Below are positions 16,944-25,438 of a DNA stretch of 52,360 nt, one piece after another. The position numbers and the translations under genes are program-made. Within the stretch, counting starts at the first letter, position 1. Each line of letters opens with the position of its first letter. The DNA comes from CADEFF01 sp964569315 (lineage in GTDB: Bacteria; Pseudomonadota; Alphaproteobacteria; Dongiales; Dongiaceae): the NCBI GenBank assembly GCA_964569315.1, contig CAZMUZ010000012.1, forward strand, positions 1 through 52,360, in the 5' to 3' direction. Below the pieces are notes generated by a model, which searched no databases, was not told the origin of the DNA, and saw only the letters and a list, made by a program, of their open reading frames with translations.

Positions 16944-18626
16944 ATACAGGGATCCGGAGAACTGCTGAGCCTGCTGGGCGCGGGCGCGTTATTGGTCTGG
17001 GGTCTTCGCATGGTGCGCACCGGCGTGCTGCGTGCCTTCGGCGGCGATCTCCGGCGCAGCATGGGACGCAGCCTGCGCAACCGCTTCGCGGCCTTCGCCG
17101 CCGGCCTCGGCATCACCCTCCTGCTCCAGAGCAGCACCGCCACGGCGCTCATTGCCGCCTCCTTCGCCTCGCACGGGCTGGTCGGCACCGGTGCTGCGCT
17201 CGCGGTCATGCTGGGGGCCGATGTCGGCACCAGCCTCGTCGCGCAGATCTTCACCTTCCTGCCGCACGGGCTCTCGCCGTTCCTGATCCTGATCGGCGTT
17301 ACCGTCTTTCTGGGCAGCACGGCGACGCGGGTGCGCGATCTCGGCCGCACGGTGGTGGGGCTGGGGATCATGCTGCTTGCCCTGCGGCTCATCTCGGCCG
17401 CTGCCGAGCCGATGCGCGATTCGCCGCTGCTGCCGCAGATCCTCGAAGCGATGCAGGACGCGCCGATCTTCGCCGTGCTGTTCGCCGCCCTGCTCACCTT
17501 CCTCTGCACCTCGAGCCTCGCCATGATCCTGCTGGTGATCACGCTGGTGACGGCAGGCACCGTGTCGGTGCCGCTGGCGCTGGCCATGGTGCTCGGGATC
17601 AATCTGGGCGCGACCTTCACCCCGCTTGCCGGCACGGCCAATTTCGCGCCCGAGGCCAGGCGCGTTCCCGTCGCCAACCTGATCTTCCGGCTGGTCGGCG
17701 TGGCCATCGCCTTGCCCCTCCTGCCCTGGATCGAGCCGGGACTGGCCATGATCGAATCCATGCCCTGGCGCGAGGTCGCCAATTTCCACACGCTCTTCAA
17801 TATCGGCGTAGCGCTTATCTTCCTGCCGCTGATCGGGCCGGTGGCGAGCCTCTGCACGCGCCTCATCCCCGCGGCGGAGCGCGGCAGCGATCCCGGAAAG
17901 CCGCAATATCTCGATCCCGCCGCCGTGGAATCGCCGGCCGTCGCCGTCGCCAATGCGGCGCGCGAGACGCTTCGCATGGGCGACATCGTGGAGAAGATGC
18001 TGCGCCAGAGCCTCGAAGTCTTCCGCAACGACGACCGGAAGCTGCTGCGCGAGGTCGAGGGGCTGGACGACGAGGTCGACCGGCTGCACGAGGCGATCAA
18101 GCTCTACCTGACCGAGGTCAGCCGCGAGGCGCTCGACAAGGAAGGGCAAGGTCGCTCGATCGACGTCATCACCTTCACGACCAATCTCGAGCATATCGGC
18201 GACATCATCGACAAGAACCTGATGGAGCTCGCCGCCAAGAAGATCAAGAACCGGCTTCGGTTCTCGGATGAAGGCTTCGCCGAGATCAGCACCATGCATC
18301 AGCGGGTGCGCAACAACCTGGAGCTCGCCCTCAACGTCTTCGTCTCCGGCGACGTGAAGCTCGCACGGAAGCTGCTAGAGGAGAAAGTCGTGTTCCGCGA
18401 GCTGGAGCGCACCGCCTCGCAGGGGCATTTCGCGCGGCTGCGATCCGGCAAGCTCGAAAGCATCGAGACCAGCAGCCTTCACATGGACGTGCTGCGCGAT
18501 CTCAAGCGCATCAACTCGCATCTCACCTCGGTTGCTTATCCCATTCTGGATGCGGCCGGGGAGTTGCGGCAAAGCCGGCTCGTCGAAAGCCGCGCCGACC
18601 TCGATGATTCCGAAAAAATACCCTGA
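16944..18626 (+). CDS. Na/Pi cotransporter family protein (NptA/PhoU-domain type)
   Basis: An inner-membrane phosphate symporter homologue of about 560 residues. Two Na/Pi repeats carry GITLLLQSSTATALIAASF and FLCTSSLAMILLVITLVTAG, with QSSTAT and CTSS marking the re-entrant substrate loops. After about residue 340 comes a cytoplasmic PhoU-like helical domain (MLRQSLEVFRNDDRKLLREV, NLEHIGDIIDKNLMELAAK). The start is unusual. The conserved first helix (ELLSLLGAGALLVWGLRMV) begins upstream of the first standard start, TTG at 16992, which has no binding site. A strong GAGGAGG at 16932-16938 precedes an in-frame ATA at 16944. I place the start at that ATA; the frame is closed upstream by a TGA at 16854. 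The Pho-box-like site upstream suggests phosphate control. Confidence 0.83.
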   Translation: MQGSGELLSLLGAGALLVWGLRMVRTGVLRAFGGDLRRSMGRSLRNRFAAFAAGLGITLLLQSSTATALIAASFASHGLVGTGAALAVMLGADVGTSLVAQIFTFLPHGLSPFLILIGVTVFLGSTATRVRDLGRTVVGLGIMLLALRLISAAAEPMRDSPLLPQILEAMQDAPIFAVLFAALLTFLCTSSLAMILLVITLVTAGTVSVPLALAMVLGINLGATFTPLAGTANFAPEARRVPVANLIFRLVGVAIALPLLPWIEPGLAMIESMPWREVANFHTLFNIGVALIFLPLIGPVASLCTRLIPAAERGSDPGKPQYLDPAAVESPAVAVANAARETLRMGDIVEKMLRQSLEVFRNDDRKLLREVEGLDDEVDRLHEAIKLYLTEVSREALDKEGQGRSIDVITFTTNLEHIGDIIDKNLMELAAKKIKNRLRFSDEGFAEISTMHQRVRNNLELALNVFVSGDVKLARKLLEEKVVFRELERTASQGHFARLRSGKLESIETSSLHMDVLRDLKRINSHLTSVAYPILDAAGELRQSRLVESRADLDDSEKIP

Positions 18627-18638
18627 TATTACAATATC
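18625..18638. promoter_or_regulatory. Short AT palindrome ahead of the polyamine transporter operon
   Basis: GATATT and AATATC flank a two-base centre, giving a perfect 14-bp palindrome that begins in the symporter stop codon. The gap of about 230 bp that follows (18627-18860) holds no gene and probably contains the promoter of the potD-like operon. The palindrome could be an operator or chance in an AT-rich patch. Confidence 0.25.
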
Positions 18639-18860
18639 TTGGCGCCGACCCGGCGGTTCCCCCGAACGAGTCCGCGACCTCATTCCGATTGATCGGCGCT
18701 CCATCCGACGACTATGGTATTTCCGGTGCGACGTGCGGGGTCTCGAGGGGGAGTGGGCGCCGCATCGTCGATCGGATCGCTCGGGCGAGCTCAAGGTGAC
18801 CGCATTGGCATCGGTCGTCCGCGGTTCCGCAATCGAAGAGGCAGTGAGGAGGCACACGTC

Positions 18861-19934
18861 ATGAATCGATTTATCGGCTCGCGATTTCCGCGGCGCAACT
18901 TTCTCGCCGGCGCGGGCATCGCGGCGATCGGCGTCAGCTTCGGCCGCAAGGCATGGAGCGAAGAAGAGAAAAAGCTGAACGTCTACAACTGGGACACCTA
19001 CATCGGCGAAACGACGCTTCAGACCTTTACCGACAAGACCGGCATCGAGGTCCAGTACGACCTCTACGCCAACAACGAAGAGTTGTTCGCCAAGCTCAAG
19101 GCCGGCAACCCCGGCTACGACGTGATCTTCCCCAGCGACTACATGATCGAGACCATGATCGCGCTCAACATGCTGGAGCCGGTCGATCACGCGAAGATCC
19201 CGAACCTGGTCAATATCAACCCGGCAAAGCCGTTCTCCGACCCGGCCTACAATCCCGGCCTGAAATATGGCGTGCCCTATATGTGGGGCACGGTCGGCAT
19301 CGGCTACCGCAAGTCCAAGGTGCCGGAGCCGACGAGCTGGGGCGTCCTGCTCGACAGCAGCGAGTATGCCGGCCGCGTCGCGCTTCTCGCCGATGCGCGC
19401 ATGGTGATGGGTCTCGCGCTGAAGTATCTCGGCTACAGCATGAACTCGAAGAGCGAAGCCGAGATCAACCAGGCACGCGACCTGCTGATCAAGCAGAAGC
19501 CGAACATCAAGGCCTTCGCACCCGACAACGGCCAGGACCTGCTGCTGTCCGGCGAGGTCGACCTGGTGATGGAATGGAACGGCGACATCATCTCGGTGGA
19601 GGAAGAGGACGACGATATCGCCTACGCCGTGCCGAAGGAAGGCACCAATGTCTGGACCGACAATGTTTGCATTCCGGTGGGCGCGCCGCACCCCGAGAAC
19701 GCCCACGCCTTCCTCAACCACCTGCTGGACAAGGATGTCGCCCTCGAGATCGCCACGACGATCCACTACGCGACCTCGAACAAGGCCGCGCAGGCGGAGC
19801 TTCCCGCCGAGCTGCTCAACGATCCGGCGATCTATCCGCCGGAAGAGGTGATCGCGAACAGCGAGGCCTTGGTCGACGTCGGCGATTTCACGCCGGTATA
19901 CGACAAGGCCTGGACGGAAGTGCAGGCCGCCTGA
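18861..19934 (+). CDS. Spermidine/putrescine-type ABC transporter substrate-binding protein (PotD family)
   Basis: A 357-residue periplasmic binding protein. The N-terminus has a twin-arginine signal, PRRNFLAGAGIAAIG with Arg11-Arg12, so it is probably exported folded by Tat. The mature part begins near KKLNVYNWDTYIGE and contains YDVIFPSDYMIETM, YGVPYMWGTVGIGYR and LSGEVDLVMEWNGD, hallmarks of PotD/PotF. The ATG at 18861 is supported by AGGAGG at 18847-18852. It heads the operon potD-potB-potC-potA. Putrescine, spermidine or a related polycation is the likely ligand; relatives also bind other cations. Confidence 0.92.
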   Translation: MNRFIGSRFPRRNFLAGAGIAAIGVSFGRKAWSEEEKKLNVYNWDTYIGETTLQTFTDKTGIEVQYDLYANNEELFAKLKAGNPGYDVIFPSDYMIETMIALNMLEPVDHAKIPNLVNINPAKPFSDPAYNPGLKYGVPYMWGTVGIGYRKSKVPEPTSWGVLLDSSEYAGRVALLADARMVMGLALKYLGYSMNSKSEAEINQARDLLIKQKPNIKAFAPDNGQDLLLSGEVDLVMEWNGDIISVEEEDDDIAYAVPKEGTNVWTDNVCIPVGAPHPENAHAFLNHLLDKDVALEIATTIHYATSNKAAQAELPAELLNDPAIYPPEEVIANSEALVDVGDFTPVYDKAWTEVQAA

Positions 19935-19966
19935 CGACGACGCGGTAAAGGGGGGCAGGTCGGGAA

Positions 19967-20875
19967 ATGGAAGATTGGCGAAAGAACAAGCTGGTCTTCT
20001 GGATTCTGTATCTGCCCCCGACCGCCTGGCTCGTTCTCTTCTTCACGATCCCGCTCGCGATCGTCTGGGTCTATAGCTTCGGCGAGCGCGGCCCGCTCGG
20101 CCAGACCGAGGTCGCACTTTCCTTCGCCAACTACATCCGGTCCATGGAATGGACCAATCTCTACATCATCCTGAAGTCGATCTGGATCGCGACAGTCACC
20201 ACGGCGATCTGCCTTCTGATCGGGTTCCCGCTCGCGATGGGCATCGCCTTCGCCTCCGCGCGTTATCGCAACGTCCTGCTGCTGCTGGTGATCCTGCCTT
20301 TCTGGACGAACCTGCTGGTCCGCACCTATGCCTGGATCGCCATCTTGCGCACCAACGGGCATGTGAACTGGTTTCTCGAATGGGTGCATGGTCTGCTCGC
20401 CGGCCTCTTTGGGCTTCTGGGAATGCCGGACGCGCTCGGCACTTTCGAGCCGCTCCAGCTTCTCTATAACCAGAAGGCCGTCATCATCGGCCTGGTCTAT
20501 GTGAACTTGCCCTTCGTCGTGCTGCCGCTCTATGCGACGCTCGAGAAGCTCGACAAGTCCTTCCTCGAGGCGAGCCTCGATCTTGGCGCCGGTCAGTGGC
20601 GCACGCTCTTCTCGGTCACCGCGCCGCTCGCCTGGCCCGGCATCGTGACCGCGGCCATGCTCTGCTTCATCCTCTCTCTCGGCACCTACCTCACGCCCGA
20701 CCTGCTCGGCGGACCGGACAGCGTGATGATCGGCAACCTCATCGCGCAGCAATTCGGACCCTCTCGCGATTGGCCGTTCGGATCGGCGCTCTCTTTCCTG
20801 CTGATGTATGTGACCTTCATCCTGCTCTGGATCAGAGCTTTCGCGGCGAAGGGCGAGAAAGGTAAAGTCCACTGA
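19967..20875 (+). CDS. potB: Polyamine-type ABC transporter permease, PotB family
   Basis: A 302-residue inner-membrane permease with six predicted helices; the first is FWILYLPPTAWLVLFFTIPL. The ATPase-contact loop is EASLDLGAGQWRTLFSVTAP near residue 205, and TPDLLGGPDSVMIGNLIAQQF is typical of PotB/PotH. It follows the binding-protein gene by 32 bp and its TGA overlaps the next ATG (TGATG), so it is translationally coupled to potC. It forms the membrane pore with PotC. Confidence 0.9.
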   Translation: MEDWRKNKLVFWILYLPPTAWLVLFFTIPLAIVWVYSFGERGPLGQTEVALSFANYIRSMEWTNLYIILKSIWIATVTTAICLLIGFPLAMGIAFASARYRNVLLLLVILPFWTNLLVRTYAWIAILRTNGHVNWFLEWVHGLLAGLFGLLGMPDALGTFEPLQLLYNQKAVIIGLVYVNLPFVVLPLYATLEKLDKSFLEASLDLGAGQWRTLFSVTAPLAWPGIVTAAMLCFILSLGTYLTPDLLGGPDSVMIGNLIAQQFGPSRDWPFGSALSFLLMYVTFILLWIRAFAAKGEKGKVH

Positions 20876-21735
20876 TGGCGAGCGCCACCCTTCCGGATGC
20901 TTCGACTCGCCGCCAGAAAGCGGGCATCGCACCGCTCGAATATACCCGCCGGCTCTGGCTGCAGCTCATCCTCGCCGGCAGTTTCATTTTTCTCTATTTC
21001 CCGATCTTTGCGCTCATCGCCTTCAGCTTCAACGACAGCAAGCGCAACATCACCTGGCAGGGCTTCACCTTCGACTACTATGTGAAGGCCTTCAACAACA
21101 GCTTGCTGCATGACGCCGCGCTCAACACCCTGATCATCGCGTCGATCTCGACCGTGGTCTCGACCGTGCTCGGCGCGATGATCGGGCTCGTCCTGCAGCG
21201 CTACCGCTTCCCCGGCAAGGGCGGCTATGACGGCCTCATCCATCTGCCGATCGTCATTCCCGAGGTCTGCCTCGGCGTCGCGATGCTCGCCTTCTTCAGC
21301 GCGATCTCCATGCCGCTCGGCATCGCCACGGTGACCATCAGCCATATCGCCTTCAGCTTCCCCTTCGTCGCGGTCGTCGTTCGGGCGCGCATGGAAGGCT
21401 TCGATCTGGCGCTGGAAGAAGCCTCGCGCGACCTCGGCGCCAGCGAGTGGCAGACGTTCTGGAACGTGACGTTTCCCTATATGGTGCCGGGCGTCGTCGC
21501 CGGGGCGCTCCTCGCCATGACCCTGTCGCTCGACGATTTCGTCATCACCTTCTTCACCTCGGGCCCGGGCTCCACGACCTTCCCGGTAAAGATCTATTCG
21601 ATGGTGCGCTTCAGCGTCACCCCCGAGGTCAACGCCGCATCGACCATATTGATCGTTCTCACCCTCGCGCTCACCGTCGCGGCGATGATGATCCAGTCGC
21701 GCTCCGACAAAAAGACGAAGAAAGCCAATGGTTGA
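20875..21735 (+). CDS. potC: Polyamine-type ABC transporter permease, PotC family
   Basis: A 286-residue inner-membrane permease. After a hydrophilic lead of about 25 residues comes a first helix (LILAGSFIFLYFPIFALIAF), then FSFNDSKRNITWQGFTFDYY, and the EAA loop EEASRDLGASEWQTFWNVTF near residue 182. LSLDDFVITFFTSGPGSTTF is characteristic of PotC/PotI. It overlaps potB by one base and the ATPase gene by eight bases, so the four genes form one tight operon. Confidence 0.9.
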   Translation: MASATLPDASTRRQKAGIAPLEYTRRLWLQLILAGSFIFLYFPIFALIAFSFNDSKRNITWQGFTFDYYVKAFNNSLLHDAALNTLIIASISTVVSTVLGAMIGLVLQRYRFPGKGGYDGLIHLPIVIPEVCLGVAMLAFFSAISMPLGIATVTISHIAFSFPFVAVVVRARMEGFDLALEEASRDLGASEWQTFWNVTFPYMVPGVVAGALLAMTLSLDDFVITFFTSGPGSTTFPVKIYSMVRFSVTPEVNAASTILIVLTLALTVAAMMIQSRSDKKTKKANG

Positions 21736-22882
21736 CAGAACCTCCATGGTGCAAACCCGAAAAGTGAAGCCATTCGGACCTGACGTCGGCGCGGATAGAC
21801 GCAAGCCGATCATAGAAATCCGCAATGTCGTCAAGGCGTTCGGCGCCGAAGTCCGGGCCGTCGACGACGTCTCGCTGGATATCGGCGAGGGCGAGTTCTT
21901 CGCCCTGCTGGGGCCCTCGGGGTGCGGCAAGACCACGCTGCTGCGCATGCTGGCCGGTTTCGAGGTGCCGACCTCGGGCGACATCATGATCGCCGGCGAG
22001 CGCATGGAAGGCGTCAACCCCAACAAGCGCCCGGTCAACATGGTGTTCCAGTCCTATGCGGTATTTCCGCATATGAATGTGGAGCGCAATGTCGGTTATG
22101 GCCTGAGGGTGACCGGCGTCGCCGAGGCGGAAATCAAGATGCGCGTTGCCGAGGCGCTGTCGCTGGTGAAGCTGGCCGAGTTCGGCAAGCGCATGCCGAA
22201 CCAGCTCTCCGGGGGCCAGCGGCAGCGCGTCGCGCTCGCCCGGGCGCTGGTGAAACACCCCAAGGTCCTGCTGCTCGACGAGCCGCTCTCGGCCCTCGAC
22301 GCCAAGCTTCGCGAAGCGATGCAGCTCGAGCTGGTGCGGCTGCAGAAGACCGTCGGCATCACCTTCGTGATCGTGACCCACGACCAGGACGAAGCACTCT
22401 CCATGGCGAACCGCATCGCGGTGATGGAGAAAGGCAAGGTGCGGCAGGTGGCGCCGCCGGCCGATCTTTATGAGTTTCCGAACTCGCGCTTCGTCGCGGA
22501 CTTCATCGGCAAGATGAATCTGTTCGAGGGGCGGGTGTCGGGCGTTCAGAACGGCAATCTGCAAATCGACATCAAGGGTCTCGACCGCGTCGTGGTGCCT
22601 TTCGCGGGATCCGCCTCAGGCGACATCGCCATCGCGATCCGGCCCGAGAAAGTGAAACTCGGCAAGGACGATCCGGGCGGCGACGCTGTGCGGCTCCGCG
22701 GCCGGGTGACCGAGCTCGCCTATTACGGCAACGAAAGCCACGTCTATCTCGAGAATCGGACGGGCACGCCGATCAGCGTCAATCTCAAGAACGCGACCCG
22801 CACGACGCTCCCCTCGATCAGCATCGGCGACGAGCTCTGGATGTCCTGGGCGCCGTCCGACACGTTGGTCCTGACCGAGTAG
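21728..22882 (+). CDS. potA: Polyamine-type ABC transporter ATP-binding protein, PotA family
   Basis: A 384-residue ATPase. Walker A is GPSGCGKTT near residue 61, the signature is LSGGQRQRVALARAL, Walker B is LLLDEPLSALD, and the switch is VTHDQDEAL. After about residue 290 a C-terminal TOBE_2 domain follows (AIAIRPEKVKLGKDD, YYGNESHVYLE). The ATG at 21728 overlaps potC by eight bases; an in-frame ATG at 21746 is possible. It is the last gene of the operon and converges with a minus-strand gene only eight bases away, with no clear terminator between them. Confidence 0.92.
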   Translation: MVDRTSMVQTRKVKPFGPDVGADRRKPIIEIRNVVKAFGAEVRAVDDVSLDIGEGEFFALLGPSGCGKTTLLRMLAGFEVPTSGDIMIAGERMEGVNPNKRPVNMVFQSYAVFPHMNVERNVGYGLRVTGVAEAEIKMRVAEALSLVKLAEFGKRMPNQLSGGQRQRVALARALVKHPKVLLLDEPLSALDAKLREAMQLELVRLQKTVGITFVIVTHDQDEALSMANRIAVMEKGKVRQVAPPADLYEFPNSRFVADFIGKMNLFEGRVSGVQNGNLQIDIKGLDRVVVPFAGSASGDIAIAIRPEKVKLGKDDPGGDAVRLRGRVTELAYYGNESHVYLENRTGTPISVNLKNATRTTLPSISIGDELWMSWAPSDTLVLTE

Positions 22883-22890
22883 TCGCCCGC

Positions 22891-24885
22891 TCAGGCGCGC
22901 GCCACCCGCGGCCGCCCGAAGGCCGTAACGGCCACGCGGCTCTCGACGAAGAGACGGGCGCCCGACCCTTCCACGATGCTGTCCTTGCGCTCGCTCGAGA
23001 GCTCGGGCTGTTCCGCACCGGCGGCCACGGCTTGAGCGGCGGCGATCCTGCCCGCTTCGGCCGTGGCATGGGCGGCGGCGGCTTCGAGGTCGGTGAAATC
23101 GAGATTGCCGCTCGGCAGATGCACCCGGAACAGCCCTTCGGCGGGCGGGGTGATGAGCGCCTCGACCCGCTGTATGACGCCGCCTGCGACCGCGCCCACG
23201 GCATTGCAGACCGCCGCGTGAGGCGGAATGACGAGGGCGGTGCCGAGGCGCTCGGCAATGGCGGCGTAATAGGTGCCGACCGGCGCACCGATCGCCACCA
23301 GCGGCAGCTTGAGCGGCAGGTCGAGGGCGACGAAGCGCGGGTTCGATGCGCTCCCCTCGGCCATCACCCTCTCGATCAACCGCCCGATCGCGCCGAAATC
23401 CTCGGGCGCGATGCCGGTTTCCTCCTGCAGGGCCGTATCGAGGATCGCCGCCACCGATTGCCGGATCGTCTGCTCGATGACCCGCCGGCAGAAATCCGGC
23501 ACGGTCTTGATCGGCTCGCCGCCGAGCGCGTCGAGCCGCCGAAGCCAGATCCGGGCCCCGAGCTCCGCCGCCTCGCGGGACCAGTCTTCCTGCAAGCCCA
23601 GCCCATGCGCCGCGTCGCTCGGCGTAAAGGCCGAAAGCGCCACGAGGCCGCGACCCAGCAGCCGGTTGAGCGCCCGTTGCGTCGCCGCCCCCTGGAGCAG
23701 CGTGGAAAGCTCCACGGGACCGCGCTCGAGCGCTTCCCAGAGCCGCGCCTGATCCGGATTGAGGCCGGACTCCTTCGTGTCCAGCACACGCAGGCGAAGC
23801 ACGAATTGCCCGTCATACCCGATCCGCATTGCCGTCTCGGCCTGGCTGCGCAGCACCGACAGCACCTGCGGATGATCTCTCGCCAGCAGCGCCAGCGGCA
23901 CCGCGCGGCGCGGCCCGAGCAAAAGCGCCCCGCCCTCGCCCGGATGCAGTTCGCTGTCGCCGCCGAGACCGTAGCTGTGCACGGCCACCGCCTCGACCAT
24001 GGTGCGCCAGCCACCGACGATGGCGCCTTCGTGATTGAGCACCGGCCGCCCGTCCTTCAGCATCGCGACGTCCGTCGTCGTGCCGCCCATGTCGGACACC
24101 ACGACATCGCCCATCCGGGAGAGATGATAGGCGCCGACGACGCTCGCCGCCGGGCCGGAGAGAATGGTTTCCACCGGACAGCCGAGCGCCACGTCGGCCG
24201 CGATAAGGGAGCCATCGCCCTTGACCACCATCAGCGGCGCCGCGACCCCGCGGCGCTTCAGGATGCCGCGGACCGCCTCGATGAGCTGCTGGAGCTGCGG
24301 AATGAGACGGGCATTGAGGGCGGCGGTCAGCGCCCGCCGCGGGGCGTCCAGCTTCGAGGTGAGCTCATGGCCGCAAGTGACCGGAAGTCCGCTCAGCTCG
24401 CGCACCATGGCGCGGAGCCTGTTCTCGTGCGCCGGGTTCCGAACCGAGAAATAGCCCGATACCGCGAAGGCCGCGACCTTCGGGGCATGGAGGCGGATCG
24501 CCTGCTCCGCGGTCGGGAGGTCGAGCGGCGCCTGCTCGTCGCCGAGCGAATTGTGGCCGCCGCCGACGAAGACGACGGGATCGGTTCCCATCGCTTCGCG
24601 CAAGCCCGCCCGCTCGAGCTGGGAAGGCTCGTAGCCGATCAGCAGCAGGCCGATCGGACTTCCCTGGCCTTCGACGATGGCGTTGGTGGCAAGCGTCGTC
24701 GAGAGAGAGACGAGCGCAATCGCTTCGTCGTTCTCCGCGAGCACGGCTTCGATCGCCTCGCCGAGACCGATCGAAAGATCGTGTTTCGTGGTCAGCGCCT
24801 TGGCCTCCGCGACGACGCCGCGCACGGGGTCGAACAGCACCGCATCGGTGTAGGTGCCGCCGGTGTCGAGACCGAGCAGCATCAC
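22891..24885 (-). CDS. Hydantoinase/oxoprolinase family protein (HyuA-like)
   Basis: A 664-residue ATP-dependent enzyme of the HyuA/acetone carboxylase-beta/5-oxoprolinase family. The N-terminal nucleotide-binding segment is LLGLDTGGTYTDAVLFDP; a second phosphate-binding motif is VVSDMGGTTTDVAML near residue 265. Relatives pair with a HyuB subunit to hydrolyse 5-oxoproline or N-methylhydantoin. No HyuB gene is adjacent, which makes the substrate uncertain; stand-alone HyuA-like proteins of this length are common in proteobacteria. It is divergent from the DUF1491 gene, with about 210 bp of non-coding DNA between them. It is not in the potA operon because it lies on the opposite strand. Confidence 0.85.
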   Translation of the reverse strand: MMLLGLDTGGTYTDAVLFDPVRGVVAEAKALTTKHDLSIGLGEAIEAVLAENDEAIALVSLSTTLATNAIVEGQGSPIGLLLIGYEPSQLERAGLREAMGTDPVVFVGGGHNSLGDEQAPLDLPTAEQAIRLHAPKVAAFAVSGYFSVRNPAHENRLRAMVRELSGLPVTCGHELTSKLDAPRRALTAALNARLIPQLQQLIEAVRGILKRRGVAAPLMVVKGDGSLIAADVALGCPVETILSGPAASVVGAYHLSRMGDVVVSDMGGTTTDVAMLKDGRPVLNHEGAIVGGWRTMVEAVAVHSYGLGGDSELHPGEGGALLLGPRRAVPLALLARDHPQVLSVLRSQAETAMRIGYDGQFVLRLRVLDTKESGLNPDQARLWEALERGPVELSTLLQGAATQRALNRLLGRGLVALSAFTPSDAAHGLGLQEDWSREAAELGARIWLRRLDALGGEPIKTVPDFCRRVIEQTIRQSVAAILDTALQEETGIAPEDFGAIGRLIERVMAEGSASNPRFVALDLPLKLPLVAIGAPVGTYYAAIAERLGTALVIPPHAAVCNAVGAVAGGVIQRVEALITPPAEGLFRVHLPSGNLDFTDLEAAAAHATAEAGRIAAAQAVAAGAEQPELSSERKDSIVEGSGARLFVESRVAVTAFGRPRVARA

Positions 24886-25095
24886 GGGCGCTTTGCGGAA
24901 AGAAGGGAGCAGGTTACAGGCAAGTTCGAGCGGCGCCGCCGGGCGGATCGGAAGGTTGCGTTGAGGCGAGCCACACTACGCGCTTCGGCCGCCGCTTCCT
25001 ACCCCTGCATCATCCGTCCCCCCGCTTCCGGCGACGCGCGCAAGGGCCTCGCCCGGCTTTGCCCGCCGCGGAAACCCCCATATCCTGCCCATGAC

Positions 25096-25434
25096 ATGAC
25101 CGACGACAGACTGCCAACGGAGGTCTGGGTGATGGCCCAGATCCGAAGCGGCCATAGCCAGGGCATCCCCGCCTATGTGCTGCGGCGCGGCGAGCGCATG
25201 GGCGGCACCATCCTGCTCAAGCTCAATCTGCTGGGGGCCGGATTCCGGATCCTGACGCAGGTGCGCGGCCTCGACGGCGCGCTCGGCTGGATGAGCGCGC
25301 TCGGCGCCGAACCTCGCCCGGAGACGGAGGCGGACGCCTATGTCGAGAAGGCCGTTCGGCGCGATCCGGATCTCTGGGTAATCGAGGTCGAGCATCGCGA
25401 AGGGAAACATCCCTTCGAGGGGCGCGAGCTCTGA
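25096..25434 (+). CDS. DUF1491 family protein
   Basis: A 112-residue protein matching the alphaproteobacterial DUF1491 family, of unknown function. Family landmarks are LPTEVWVMAQIR, GTILLKLNLLG, LTQVRGLDGALGWM, ADAYVEKAVRRDPDLWVIEV and EHREGKHPF. No signal peptide or membrane segment is seen, so it is probably cytosolic. No strong binding site precedes the ATG. A two-codon open frame (ATGACATGA, 25091-25099) overlaps the start and could affect its translation. It converges with waaG four bases downstream. A longer upstream frame on this strand is antisense to the HyuA-like gene and was not used. Confidence 0.85.
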   Translation: MTDDRLPTEVWVMAQIRSGHSQGIPAYVLRRGERMGGTILLKLNLLGAGFRILTQVRGLDGALGWMSALGAEPRPETEADAYVEKAVRRDPDLWVIEVEHREGKHPFEGREL

Positions 25435-25438
25435 TCGG

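Noticed and set aside
16989..18299. 436-codon minus-strand frame
   Set aside because: Antisense shadow of the Na/Pi symporter; charged low-complexity product.
23032..25095. Upstream part of an 800-codon plus-strand frame ending in the DUF1491 gene
   Set aside because: It is antisense to the HyuA-like gene; only the last 112 codons match a family and have a sensible start.
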